In this document: piece after piece, positions 1-5,176 of the stretch
Layout of the letters: every line of letters starts with the position of its first letter
Numbering within the stretch: the stretch's first letter is position 1
Source: Pseudomonadota bacterium
GTDB taxonomy: Bacteria; Pseudomonadota; Gammaproteobacteria; Xanthomonadales; Xanthomonadaceae
DNA: 5,561 nt
Assembly (NCBI GenBank): GCA_023425225.1
Contig: JAFADB010000071.1
Coordinates: 1-5,561 of the forward strand
Direction: 5' to 3'
The notes under the pieces: model-generated
Told to the model about the DNA's origin: nothing
The model's database searches: none
What the model saw: the letters and a program-made list of their open reading frames with translations, nothing else
Made by a program: the position numbers and the translations under genes

Positions 1-372
1 CAGCGCGGCCATGCGCAGCAGGCCCTGCAGCGAGCCGTCCTCGCCCAGGGTGCCGTGCACGATCGGGAACACCACGTCGACCTGCACCGCCTGCGCCGGC
101 TCCAGCGTCATCAGCGGGCCCTGCTCGCGGCCGGGCACCACCGCCAGCCGCGGGCCGTCGGTGTTCAGCGCGATCCGCGCCGGGTCGTCGGCATGGCGCA
201 GGAAATCGTCCTCGCGGCACAGGTGCCAGATGCCCTGCTTGTCGATGCCGATCAGCACCGGCTCGAAGCGTTCGCGGTCCAGCGCGGCGACGATGTTGCG
301 GGCCGATTGCAGCGAGACCTCGTGCTCGGCCGACTTGCCGCCGAAGATGATGCCCACCCGGGTCTTGCCCAT
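1..372 (-). CDS. ddlA: D-alanine--D-alanine ligase (DdlA type), N-terminal part, cut by left window edge
   Basis: This cytoplasmic ATP-grasp enzyme joins two D-alanines into the dipeptide used by MurF for peptidoglycan precursors. The visible 124 residues are the N-terminal preATP-grasp domain. The start reads MGKTRVGIIFGGKSAEHEVS, with the glycine-rich FGG-K-S-AEHEVS signature at residues 9-20. Further motifs are LIGIDKQGIWH (residues 47-57), HADDPARIAL (65-74) and FPIVHGTLGEDGSLQG (98-113). The aligned E. coli DdlA motifs, as I remember them, are nearly identical, and this favours DdlA over DdlB. The ATP-binding and catalytic domains, roughly 240 residues, lie beyond position 1. The ATG at 372 is preceded by AGGAG (plus positions 382-386) with a 9-nt spacer. 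The gene is divergent from ubiJ. No frameshift is seen in the visible part. Confidence 0.95.
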   Translation of the reverse strand, partial: MGKTRVGIIFGGKSAEHEVSLQSARNIVAALDRERFEPVLIGIDKQGIWHLCREDDFLRHADDPARIALNTDGPRLAVVPGREQGPLMTLEPAQAVQVDVVFPIVHGTLGEDGSLQGLLRMAAL

Positions 373-402
373 GCCGTGTCGCTCCTGCCGAATCGAAAAG
401 GG

Positions 403-411
403 CGCATAGCA
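403..411 (-). promoter_or_regulatory. Possible extended -10 promoter element for ddlA
   Basis: On the minus strand this reads TGC followed by TATGCG, an extended -10 arrangement (TG-N-TATNNN). Transcription would begin near 396 and give a leader of about 24 nt that contains the AGGAG ribosome site of ddlA. No recognisable -35 is found 16-18 bp upstream. The hexamer is flanked by an inverted repeat, AAAAGG at 396-401 and CCTTTT at 416-421. This is a motif-based guess only. Confidence 0.25.
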
Positions 412-557
412 TGAACCTTTTGCGACCCGGATGCTCTGCAGGCGGCCGGTTCGGACAGGTCGCATCCGCGCCCCGCGGGCGCCTGCGCACCGGACGGCGA
501 CGGAACCCCTCTGTGCTTCGCCACAAGGAGGGCGACGGGCCGCACACCCGCCGCGGT

Positions 558-563
558 TAGAAT
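558..563 (+). promoter_or_regulatory. Candidate -10 box (TAGAAT) giving a leaderless or near-leaderless ubiJ transcript
   Basis: TAGAAT differs from the sigma-70 consensus TATAAT at one base and stands out in very GC-rich sequence. It ends 7 nt before the ATG at 571, so transcription would begin at or next to that ATG. The only strong Shine-Dalgarno-like sequence upstream, AAGGAGGG at 525-532, lies 38 nt before the ATG with no start codon at a usable distance. The -35 region (about 535-540) is poor. If this box is real, it also rules out the in-frame ATG at 562, which lies inside it. Confidence 0.4.
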
Positions 564-570
564 GCCGCCC

Positions 571-1209
571 ATGCCTGCCTCTCCCTTCGATCGTCTCAAG
601 CCGCTGGCCGGCCGTGCGCTGGAAACGGCGCTCAACCGCGCGCTGGCGCTGGATCCGGACACCCGCGACGCGCTGCGCCCGCTCGACGGCCAGCGCATTG
701 CCCTGACCCTGGATGCGCCGGCGCTGGCGCTGCAGATCCGCGTGGCCGACCAGCGCCTGCAGGTGGGGCCGGTGGAAGGCGGCGAACCCGACCTGGCGGT
801 GCGCAGCACGCTGGGCGGGCTGCTGCGGCAGTTGCCCGCGTTCGCCAATGCACGCGCCGGCGCGGCGCCGTCCGGGCGCCTGCGGGTGTCCGGCGATGCC
901 GAGCTGGCGCGGCGCCTGCAGCAGCTGGCCGGCCGCTTCGACCCGGACTGGCAGCAGCCGTTCGTGGCGGTGTTCGGCGAGGTGCTCGGCGTGCAGATCG
1001 CCCAGGCCGTGCGCGGCGGCCTGCAGCAGGCCCGCCGCGGCGCGCTGGACCTGGCGCACAGCGCGGCCGAGTTCGTCACCGAGGAATCGCGCGACGTGGT
1101 GCCGCGCGCCGAGCTGGAGGCGTTCCACGACGACGTCGACGGCCTGCGCGACGACGTCGAGCGGCTGGCCGCACGCATCGCCCGGCTGCCCGCCGGAGGC
1201 CGCCGATGA
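571..1209 (+). CDS. ubiJ: Ubiquinone biosynthesis accessory factor UbiJ (SCP2 domain)
   Basis: UbiJ is a non-catalytic factor of aerobic ubiquinone synthesis. In E. coli it binds lipids through an SCP2 fold and belongs, with UbiK, to the soluble Ubi complex that handles hydrophobic intermediates. The product here is 212 residues, against about 201 in E. coli. Residues 1-30 form an amphipathic helix ending in a run like LETALNRALALDP. Residues 40-115 show the SCP2-like alternation of beta strands, ending GRLRVSGDAELARRLQQLA. FDPDWQQPFVAVFGEVLGVQ (123-142) and AEFVTEESRDVVPR (166-179) match conserved UbiJ segments. Residues 180-205 form a charged coiled coil (DDVDGLRDDVERLAARI). The stop overlaps the ubiB ATG by 4 bp, so the two are probably co-translated. 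The start is taken at 571 rather than 562 because 562 lies within the TAGAAT element. The fold assignment rests on pattern and on the ubiB neighbour. Confidence 0.88.
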   Translation: MPASPFDRLKPLAGRALETALNRALALDPDTRDALRPLDGQRIALTLDAPALALQIRVADQRLQVGPVEGGEPDLAVRSTLGGLLRQLPAFANARAGAAPSGRLRVSGDAELARRLQQLAGRFDPDWQQPFVAVFGEVLGVQIAQAVRGGLQQARRGALDLAHSAAEFVTEESRDVVPRAELEAFHDDVDGLRDDVERLAARIARLPAGGRR

Positions 1210-2864
1210 AGGCGATGCTGCGGGCGCGCCGCATCGGCATGGTGGTATTGCGCTATCGGCTGGACGAGCTGCTGGTCGGCACCCGCGCCGAGCGCTGGCT
1301 GCGGCTGGCGCGCCCGTTCGTGCCGCGCGCGCGCGCCGACATCGCCGCATTGCCGCGCGGCGCACGGCTGCGGCTGGCGCTGCAGGAGCTGGGGCCGATC
1401 TTCGTCAAGTTCGGGCAGGTGCTGTCCACCCGCCGCGACCTGGTGCCGCCGGACATCGCCGAGGAGCTGGCGCAGCTGCAGGACCGGGTCAAGCCGTTCG
1501 ACGGCCAGCTCGCGCTGGGCATCGTCGAGCAGGCGCTGGGGCGGCCGGTGGCCGAGGCCTTCACCCGCTTCGATACCGAGCCGCTGGCCTCGGCCTCGAT
1601 CGCGCAGGTGCACGCGGCCACGCTGCCCGGTGGGCGCGAGGTGGTGGTCAAGGTGTTGCGGCCGGGCATCGAGCGCCAGATCGACGCCGACATCGCCCTG
1701 CTCAATTCCGCCGCGGCGGTGGTCGAGCGCACCCACCCGCGCGCCGACAAGATCCGTCCGCGCGAGGTGGTGGCCGAGGTGCAGATGACCCTGGCCGCCG
1801 AGCTGGACCTGCAGCGCGAGGGCGCCAACGCCAGCGTGCTGCGCCGCTTCTGGGAACACTCCGACGACCTGTACGTGCCCGAGGTGATCTGGAGCCACAG
1901 CGCCGAGCGCGTGCTCACCCTGGAGCGCGTGCACGGCATTCCCTCCGACGACATCGCCGCGCTGGACGCGGCCGGCATCGACCGCCGCGCGCTGGCGGCC
2001 AAGAGCGTGCGGGTGTTCTACACCCAGGTGTTCCGCGACAACTTCTTCCACGCCGATGCCCACGCCGGCAACATCTGGGTCGACACCGACCCGTCGCGCA
2101 AGCGCGACCCGCGCTTCATCGCGCTGGACTTCGGCATCGTCGGCCAGCTCTCGCGCGAGGACCAGTACTACCTGGCCGAGAACTTCATGGCCATCTTCAA
2201 CCGCGATTACCGCCGCGTGGCCGAGCTGCACGTGCAGGCTGGCTGGATGCCGGCCACGGTGCGCATCGACGAGCTGGAGGCGGCCGCGCGCGCGGTGTGC
2301 GAGCCGTATTTCACCCGGCCGCTGTCGCAGGTGTCGCTGGCCGAGGTGCTGATCAAGCTGTTCCGCACCGCCCAGCGCTACCAGCTCACGCTGCAGCCGC
2401 AGCTGATCCTGCTGCAGAAGACCCTGCTCAACATCGAGGGCCTGGGCCGCCTGCTCGACCCGCAGCTGGACATCTGGGCGGTGGCGCGGCCGGTGCTCGA
2501 GCGCATCCTGGTCGAGCGCTACAGCCCCAGGCAGGTGACCGAGGAGCTGCGCAAGCGCCTGCCGGAGATCATGACCCACGCCCCGGAGATCCCGGGCCTG
2601 GCCTACGCCTGGCTGCGGCAGCAGGTCGAGGGCCGACACCAGGTGGACGTGCGCTCGGCCGAGCTGCTGGCGCTGGACCTGAGCCTGCGCCGGCTGCAGC
2701 GCCGGGTGGTCACCGCCATCGCCGGTTCCGGCCTGCTGGTGGTGGCCGCAGTGCTGTACGGCCTGCACCCGCCCGGCGCCTATCTGTGGTCGGCGCCACT
2801 GTGGAGCTGGATCAGCGGCGCGGTCGGCGCGGTGGCGCTGCTGTCGGCGTGGCTGCGGCGCTAG
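1206..2864 (+). CDS. ubiB: UbiB, ABC1/ADCK atypical kinase-like ATPase for ubiquinone biosynthesis
   Basis: UbiB is a membrane-anchored protein-kinase-like ATPase needed for ubiquinone synthesis. It is thought to help extract or deliver prenylated intermediates to the Ubi enzymes. The product is 552 residues, close to the E. coli length (about 546). The family signatures are present in order: KxGQ (K68-F-G-Q71) followed by STRRDLVPPDIAEEL; the A-rich loop LASASIAQVHAA (127-138) replacing the kinase P-loop; the ATP-binding lysine K149 in VVVKVLRPG; the ExD motif E199-L-D201; the catalytic-loop equivalent HADAHAGN (282-289, with D284 and N289); and the DFG motif (308-310). Two C-terminal hydrophobic helices (about 501-520 and 533-550) fit the usual membrane anchor. 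The ATG at 1206 overlaps the ubiJ stop. ubiE, which precedes ubiJ in E. coli, is absent. Nothing appears broken. Confidence 0.96.
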   Translation: MKAMLRARRIGMVVLRYRLDELLVGTRAERWLRLARPFVPRARADIAALPRGARLRLALQELGPIFVKFGQVLSTRRDLVPPDIAEELAQLQDRVKPFDGQLALGIVEQALGRPVAEAFTRFDTEPLASASIAQVHAATLPGGREVVVKVLRPGIERQIDADIALLNSAAAVVERTHPRADKIRPREVVAEVQMTLAAELDLQREGANASVLRRFWEHSDDLYVPEVIWSHSAERVLTLERVHGIPSDDIAALDAAGIDRRALAAKSVRVFYTQVFRDNFFHADAHAGNIWVDTDPSRKRDPRFIALDFGIVGQLSREDQYYLAENFMAIFNRDYRRVAELHVQAGWMPATVRIDELEAAARAVCEPYFTRPLSQVSLAEVLIKLFRTAQRYQLTLQPQLILLQKTLLNIEGLGRLLDPQLDIWAVARPVLERILVERYSPRQVTEELRKRLPEIMTHAPEIPGLAYAWLRQQVEGRHQVDVRSAELLALDLSLRRLQRRVVTAIAGSGLLVVAAVLYGLHPPGAYLWSAPLWSWISGAVGAVALLSAWLRR

Positions 2865-2886
2865 CGCGCCGTGCCACGGCGCGTGC

Positions 2887-2936
2887 CGGGATTCCCGTTC
2901 CCGCGCACGCACGCTTGCCGTCCGGGGGAAATCCCG
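2887..2936. repeat. Imperfect inverted repeat downstream of ubiB
   Basis: CGGGATTCCCG at 2887-2897 can pair with CGGGGGAAATCCCG at 2923-2936 through GGGATT/AATCCC plus CCC/GGG, with one bulged A. It starts 22 nt after the ubiB stop, where a 3'-end hairpin would be expected. No U-tract follows, so it is not a convincing intrinsic terminator. It may belong to the same REP-like block as the inverted pair at 2946-3044. Confidence 0.3.
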
Positions 2937-2945
2937 CTCCTCGCT

Positions 2946-3044
2946 CCCGCGCAGGCGGGTGCCCATGGACGTTGCCGGGATCGGACCGGACTCCGTGGAC
3001 GATCGGCCGTTCGGCCGCCGAGTAGTGTTTCCCGCCTGCGCGGG
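2946..3044. repeat. REP-like inverted pair in the ubiB-methyltransferase spacer
   Basis: CCCGCGCAGGCGGG at 2946-2959 is itself a hairpin (CCCGC, loop GCAG, GCGGG). Its exact 14-bp reverse complement, CCCGCCTGCGCGGG, lies at 3031-3044. Between them is a third hairpin, CGGCC-GTTC-GGCCG at 3004-3017. Two hairpin units in opposite orientation about 70 bp apart is the layout of paired REP elements. The core resembles the CCCGC-N4-GCGGG repeats common in xanthomonad intergenic regions. No open frame with coding character covers this 240-bp spacer. Possible roles are mRNA 3'-end protection or transcript attenuation between the two flanking genes. Confidence 0.55.
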
Positions 3045-3094
3045 CGCGCAGTTGCGTGGATGCGTGACGCGCCCACATCGTTGTTGCACGGCAC

Positions 3095-3100
3095 GAGGAG
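3095..3100 (+). promoter_or_regulatory. Ribosome-binding site GAGGAG that decides between two adjacent starts
   Basis: GAGGAG ends 3 nt before the ATG at 3104 and 6 nt before the ATG at 3107. The second spacing is nearer the optimum, so initiation at 3107 is preferred. The alternative adds one methionine. Confidence 0.65.
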
Positions 3101-3106
3101 CGCATG

Positions 3107-3688
3107 ATGGACCTGCAGGCATTGAAGGACGAACTGGCGGATTTCGGCCGCCGGCATGACGCCGGCCTGGCACACGGCGCGCCGCGCATGCTCAACATCA
3201 CACCTGACACCGGCGAGCTGCTGTCGGTGCTGGTGCGCGCGGGCGGCGCGCGCCGGATCCTGGAGATCGGCACCTCCAACGGTTATTCGACGCTGTGGCT
3301 GGCCGAGGCCGCGCGCGCCATCGGCGGCCACGTGACCACGCTGGAATTGTCGCCGGCCAAGGTCGCCATGGCCGGCGGGAACTTCGCCCGCGCCGGGCTG
3401 CAGGACGTGATCACCGCGGTGCAGGCCGATGCCGGCGCGTGGCTGGCGCAGGCGCCGGCCGGCGGCTTCGACCTGGTGTTCCTGGACAGCGAGCGCAGCC
3501 TGTATGCGCAATGGTGGCCGGCACTGCGCCGGGTGCTGCGTCCGGGCGGGCTGCTGGTGGTGGACAACGCGGTATCGCACGCCGAGCAGATGGCGCCGCT
3601 GCGCGCGCTGCTCGACGCGGACGCCGGGTTCACCTGCGCGCTGGTGCCGGTGGGCAAGGGTGAACTGCTGGCGGTGCGCGCGGACTGA
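3107..3688 (+). CDS. SAM-dependent O-methyltransferase, class I (CCoAOMT / family 3-like)
   Basis: This is predicted to be a soluble small-molecule methyltransferase of 193 residues, slightly shorter than most relatives (about 200-220). Motif I is ILEIGTSNGYSTLWLA, beginning near residue 51, with the glycines of the SAM loop. Acidic E80 in TTLELSP ends strand 2 and should contact the SAM ribose. FDLVFLDSE carries D127, and LLVVDNAVSHAE carries D153-N154; these correspond to the metal-binding D and DN of catechol-type O-methyltransferases. Y133 (RSLYAQWW) takes the place of the conserved Y after the metal aspartate. The end, VGKGELLAVR, fits the final family strand. The usual D-A-D/K after the metal aspartate is D-S-E here. 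The substrate cannot be told from the sequence or its neighbours. The gene is separated from ubiB by 240 bp of repeats, so it is probably its own transcription unit. A quinone-pathway role is not indicated, because it does not resemble UbiG or UbiE. Confidence 0.88.
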   Translation: MDLQALKDELADFGRRHDAGLAHGAPRMLNITPDTGELLSVLVRAGGARRILEIGTSNGYSTLWLAEAARAIGGHVTTLELSPAKVAMAGGNFARAGLQDVITAVQADAGAWLAQAPAGGFDLVFLDSERSLYAQWWPALRRVLRPGGLLVVDNAVSHAEQMAPLRALLDADAGFTCALVPVGKGELLAVRAD

Positions 3689-3697
3689 GCGGGTTTC

Positions 3698-3846
3698 CCC
3701 TTCTCCCGCTTGCGGGGGAAGGTGGCGCGCAGCGCCGGATGGGGGGCGCTTTTGCTTCTGCTTTCCCATGCTCCAGTCAGCCCCCATCCGCCCTTCGAGC
3801 ACCTTCCCCCGAAAAGGGGACGGTGGCCCCGCAAGCGGGAGAAGGG
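3698..3846. repeat. Large imperfect inverted repeat (paired REP-like element) between convergent genes
   Basis: The 20-mer CCCTTCTCCCGCTTGCGGGG at 3698-3717 has its exact reverse complement at 3827-3846. Inside it, CGGGGGAAGGTG at 3713-3724 pairs with 3800-3811, and CGGATGGGGG at 3736-3745 pairs with 3781-3790. The unpaired centre is 3746-3780. The two arms are therefore copies of one unit in opposite orientation. The right arm carries about 20 extra bases, which make a second hairpin: CACCTTCCCC (3800-3809) against GGGGACGGTG (3816-3825) with one mismatch. The core CTCCCGCTTGCGGG is of the type found many times in xanthomonad intergenic regions. Lying between converging genes, the element could end transcription or protect mRNA ends in both directions. 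Positions 3689-3890 contain no gene. Confidence 0.75.
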
Positions 3847-3874
3847 CGCCGGCCTTCGGGGCTTCTTGATGAGA

Positions 3875-3889
3875 CGGCCGGACCGGCCG
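3875..3889. terminator. Perfect GC hairpin just after the thioredoxin-like gene stop
   Basis: CGGCCGG (3875-3881), A, CCGGCCG (3883-3889) is a perfect palindrome. It begins 1 nt beyond the minus-strand stop codon at 3891-3893. Its position suits a 3' end for that gene, but the minus strand continues with TCTCATCAAG rather than a U-run. It would therefore be an RNA-stabilising or Rho-assisted end rather than a classic intrinsic terminator. Confidence 0.35.
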
Positions 3890-3890
3890 C

Positions 3891-4373
3891 CTACGTCTCC
3901 TCGCCGGGGCCGCTGCACAGCTCCAGCCCGGGTTCCAGCCAGCTCTGCAGGAAGGCATGGATGTCGTCGTCGCTGAGCGTGCGTGCCCGCGCCAGCTCGC
4001 CCTTGCCGGTGTCGTGGATGACCTTGCCTTCGGGCGAGACCACCACCACCGCGGGGATGCCGTGCTTGATCGGGTCGCCATAGGCCTGGTTCAGTTCCAG
4101 ATTGCGGTCGCGGCGGCCGATGTCGATCGTCACCACCTCGAAGCGCTGCACCAGCGGCGCGTTCTGCTCCGCGCGCATCGCCTTGTCTAGCGCGATCGAA
4201 TCGCCGCACCAGTTGGCGCCGAAGATCAGCAGGGTCGGCTTGTCGTGCTGCTTGCCGGCCGCCAGTGCCTGGCTGACCTGCGCGGCGGCATCGGCCTGCT
4301 CGTCGTAGGGAAGCTCGGCCGCCAGCGACAGCGGCGCGAACACGAGAAACAGCAGGGGCAACAGTCCTTTCAT
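3891..4373 (-). CDS. Exported thioredoxin-fold protein with a single active-site cysteine (WCxxS)
   Basis: The product has 160 residues. Residues 1-19 are a Sec signal peptide: MK, a hydrophobic core GLLPLLFLVFAPLSL, then an AA-E cleavage region. The protein should therefore act in the periplasm. A thioredoxin fold follows: PTLLIFGANWCGDSIALDKAM (46-66) holds the active-site loop, FEVVTIDIG (78-86) is the next strand, and HGIPAVVVVSPEGKVI (104-119) carries the cis-proline P107. The active site is C56-G-D-S59, so the resolving cysteine of CxxC is replaced by serine. The only other cysteine is C153, near the C-terminus. I recall related thioredoxin-like proteins with WCxDS loops, so the change may be a subfamily trait. 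ATG 4373 was chosen because GAGGA lies 7 nt upstream (4381-4385) and the signal peptide then starts at residue 1; an ATG at 4427 would place 18 polar residues before it. The gene converges on the methyltransferase. Confidence 0.82.
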   Translation of the reverse strand: MKGLLPLLFLVFAPLSLAAELPYDEQADAAAQVSQALAAGKQHDKPTLLIFGANWCGDSIALDKAMRAEQNAPLVQRFEVVTIDIGRRDRNLELNQAYGDPIKHGIPAVVVVSPEGKVIHDTGKGELARARTLSDDDIHAFLQSWLEPGLELCSGPGEET

Positions 4374-4654
4374 GGCAGGGTCCTCATGGGATGAACCGAT
4401 GCTCGGCCGCCCTTCCGGCCCGCGCAATGAAGCAGATCAAGAACCGTGCCGATTCCCGCTCGGCCCTCGTGCGCGTGCGCCCTGCCAGGGCCACGCTTCG
4501 TCGCCGCGATCGAGCCCCGCGCCGCGGACCGCGGTCCCCGTCTCTCGGCTGAACCGGACATCGGGGCAGCCCGGTCGGCTTAAAGAGTTCTTAATGGCGG
4601 CGGACCAAGCTCCACGATGCAGGGGCGAGCCATCGCCCGCAACGGAGAGTCCCC
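4374..4654. other. Divergent intergenic region (281 bp), no gene seen
   Basis: This region separates the thioredoxin-like gene (minus) from the GNAT gene (plus). Open frames here lack coding-type codon use. It contains a perfect 12-bp palindrome, GGACCGCGGTCC (4526-4537), preceded by a second CCGCGG (4522-4527). The only AT-rich stretch is at 4579-4595, annotated separately. No clear -35/-10 pair for the minus-strand gene was recognised. Confidence 0.5.
4579..4595 (+). promoter_or_regulatory. Candidate response-regulator box resembling the PmrA/BasR site
   Basis: CTTAAA-GAGTT-CTTAAT is a direct repeat of TTAA-centred hexamers with 11-bp periodicity, one helical turn. It matches the enterobacterial PmrA box YTTAAK-N5-YTTAAK at 11 of 12 positions. 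Read on the minus strand it also matches 11 of 12, so orientation is open. A weak -10-like CACGAT (4613-4618) lies 17 bp downstream of the second half-site, which would then overlap the -35 as in PmrA-activated promoters. Transcription would begin near 4625, about 30 nt before the GNAT start. The stretch is the most AT-rich in this neighbourhood. Confidence 0.4.
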
Positions 4655-5176
4655 ATGGTCCCGCGCAGTTCCGTCCCGCCAGCGGCAACCGTTCGCCGGC
4701 TGCCTGCGACGACTCCCGGGAACCGTCCGATGAATGCGGTGCCGCTGCGTCGGTCGCCGGCACCGTCCGCGCCGTCCGTGCGCCGTGTGCTGCGCGGCGA
4801 TGCGCGGCGGCTATGGTCGCTGTGCCAGGAGGCGGCCGCCGCTGCCGGGACGACGCTCGTCGCCGAGCCGTCGTTGCCGTTGCGCGAGGCGCTGTTCGAC
4901 AGTCCCTGCCGCAGCTGGGCGTGGCTGGTCGAGGTGGACGGCGATCCGGTCGCCGTGCTGGTGGCCAGTGCCGGCCTGGACCTGCCCGAGGGCGGTTACT
5001 GCCTGGCGATCGACGCGCTGTACGTGCGTCCGGGCTGGCGCGGGCGCGGCATCGGCTCGCGCCTGCTGGCGCATGCGCGGACGATGGCGGCCGAGATGGG
5101 CTGCCCACGGCTGCGCCTGTCCGACGGCAGCTTGCGGTCCGCGGCGCCCGGGCCCGATGCCGGAGCCGCCGGGTGA
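4655..5176 (+). CDS. GNAT-family N-acetyltransferase with a short C-terminus
   Basis: This is a predicted acetyl-CoA-dependent acyltransferase of 173 residues; the acceptor substrate is unknown. The GNAT core begins at about residue 42 (VRRVLRGDARRLWSLCQEA, strand 1 and helix 1). It continues with WAWLVEVDGDPVAVLVASAG (88-107) and LAIDALYVRPGWRGRGIGSRLLAHARTMA (118-145). In this last segment R129-G-R-G-I-G134 is the R/QxxGxG/A pyrophosphate-binding loop. After strand PRLRL (151-155) only 18 residues rich in G, A, S and P remain. The usual last helix and strands (N-x-x-A-x-x-x-Y-x-x-x-G-F type) are missing and were not found in the other frames. ATG 4655 has GGAG at 4644-4647 with a 7-nt spacer. 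The first 25 residues are not GNAT-like and have weaker codon bias, so ATG 4730 is an alternative start. The stop overlaps the GTG of the next gene. Confidence 0.75.
   Translation: MVPRSSVPPAATVRRLPATTPGNRPMNAVPLRRSPAPSAPSVRRVLRGDARRLWSLCQEAAAAAGTTLVAEPSLPLREALFDSPCRSWAWLVEVDGDPVAVLVASAGLDLPEGGYCLAIDALYVRPGWRGRGIGSRLLAHARTMAAEMGCPRLRLSDGSLRSAAPGPDAGAAG

Noticed and set aside
525..532. AAGGAGGG as the ubiJ ribosome-binding site
   Set aside because: It lies 38 nt upstream of the chosen ATG, and no in-frame start codon occurs at a workable spacing after it.
562..570. The ATG at 562 as the ubiJ start
   Set aside because: It overlaps the TAGAAT hexamer, has no ribosome site, and would add only three residues not needed by the family. 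It remains possible if the promoter lies further upstream.
713..3025. A long plus-strand frame overlapping ubiJ and ubiB
   Set aside because: Its translation is a repetitive A/G/R-rich shadow, while the overlapping frame carries every UbiB motif.
252..3173. A very long open reading frame on the minus strand (over 900 codons) opposite ubiJ and ubiB
   Set aside because: It is antisense to well-supported genes and has low-complexity, R/Q/H-rich content with no family motif. Long open antisense frames are expected in GC-rich genomes, where stop codons are rare.
3104..3688. The methyltransferase as a ubiquinone O- or C-methyltransferase (UbiG/UbiE) of the ubi operon
   Set aside because: Its motifs fit the metal-dependent catechol-type O-methyltransferases, and it is separated from ubiB by a 240-bp repeat-filled spacer with its own ribosome site.
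4655..5176. GNAT toxin of a toxin-antitoxin pair
   Set aside because: No small ribbon-helix-helix antitoxin gene precedes it. The upstream 281 bp shows no coding signal, and the partner gene downstream is a membrane-anchored hydrolase.
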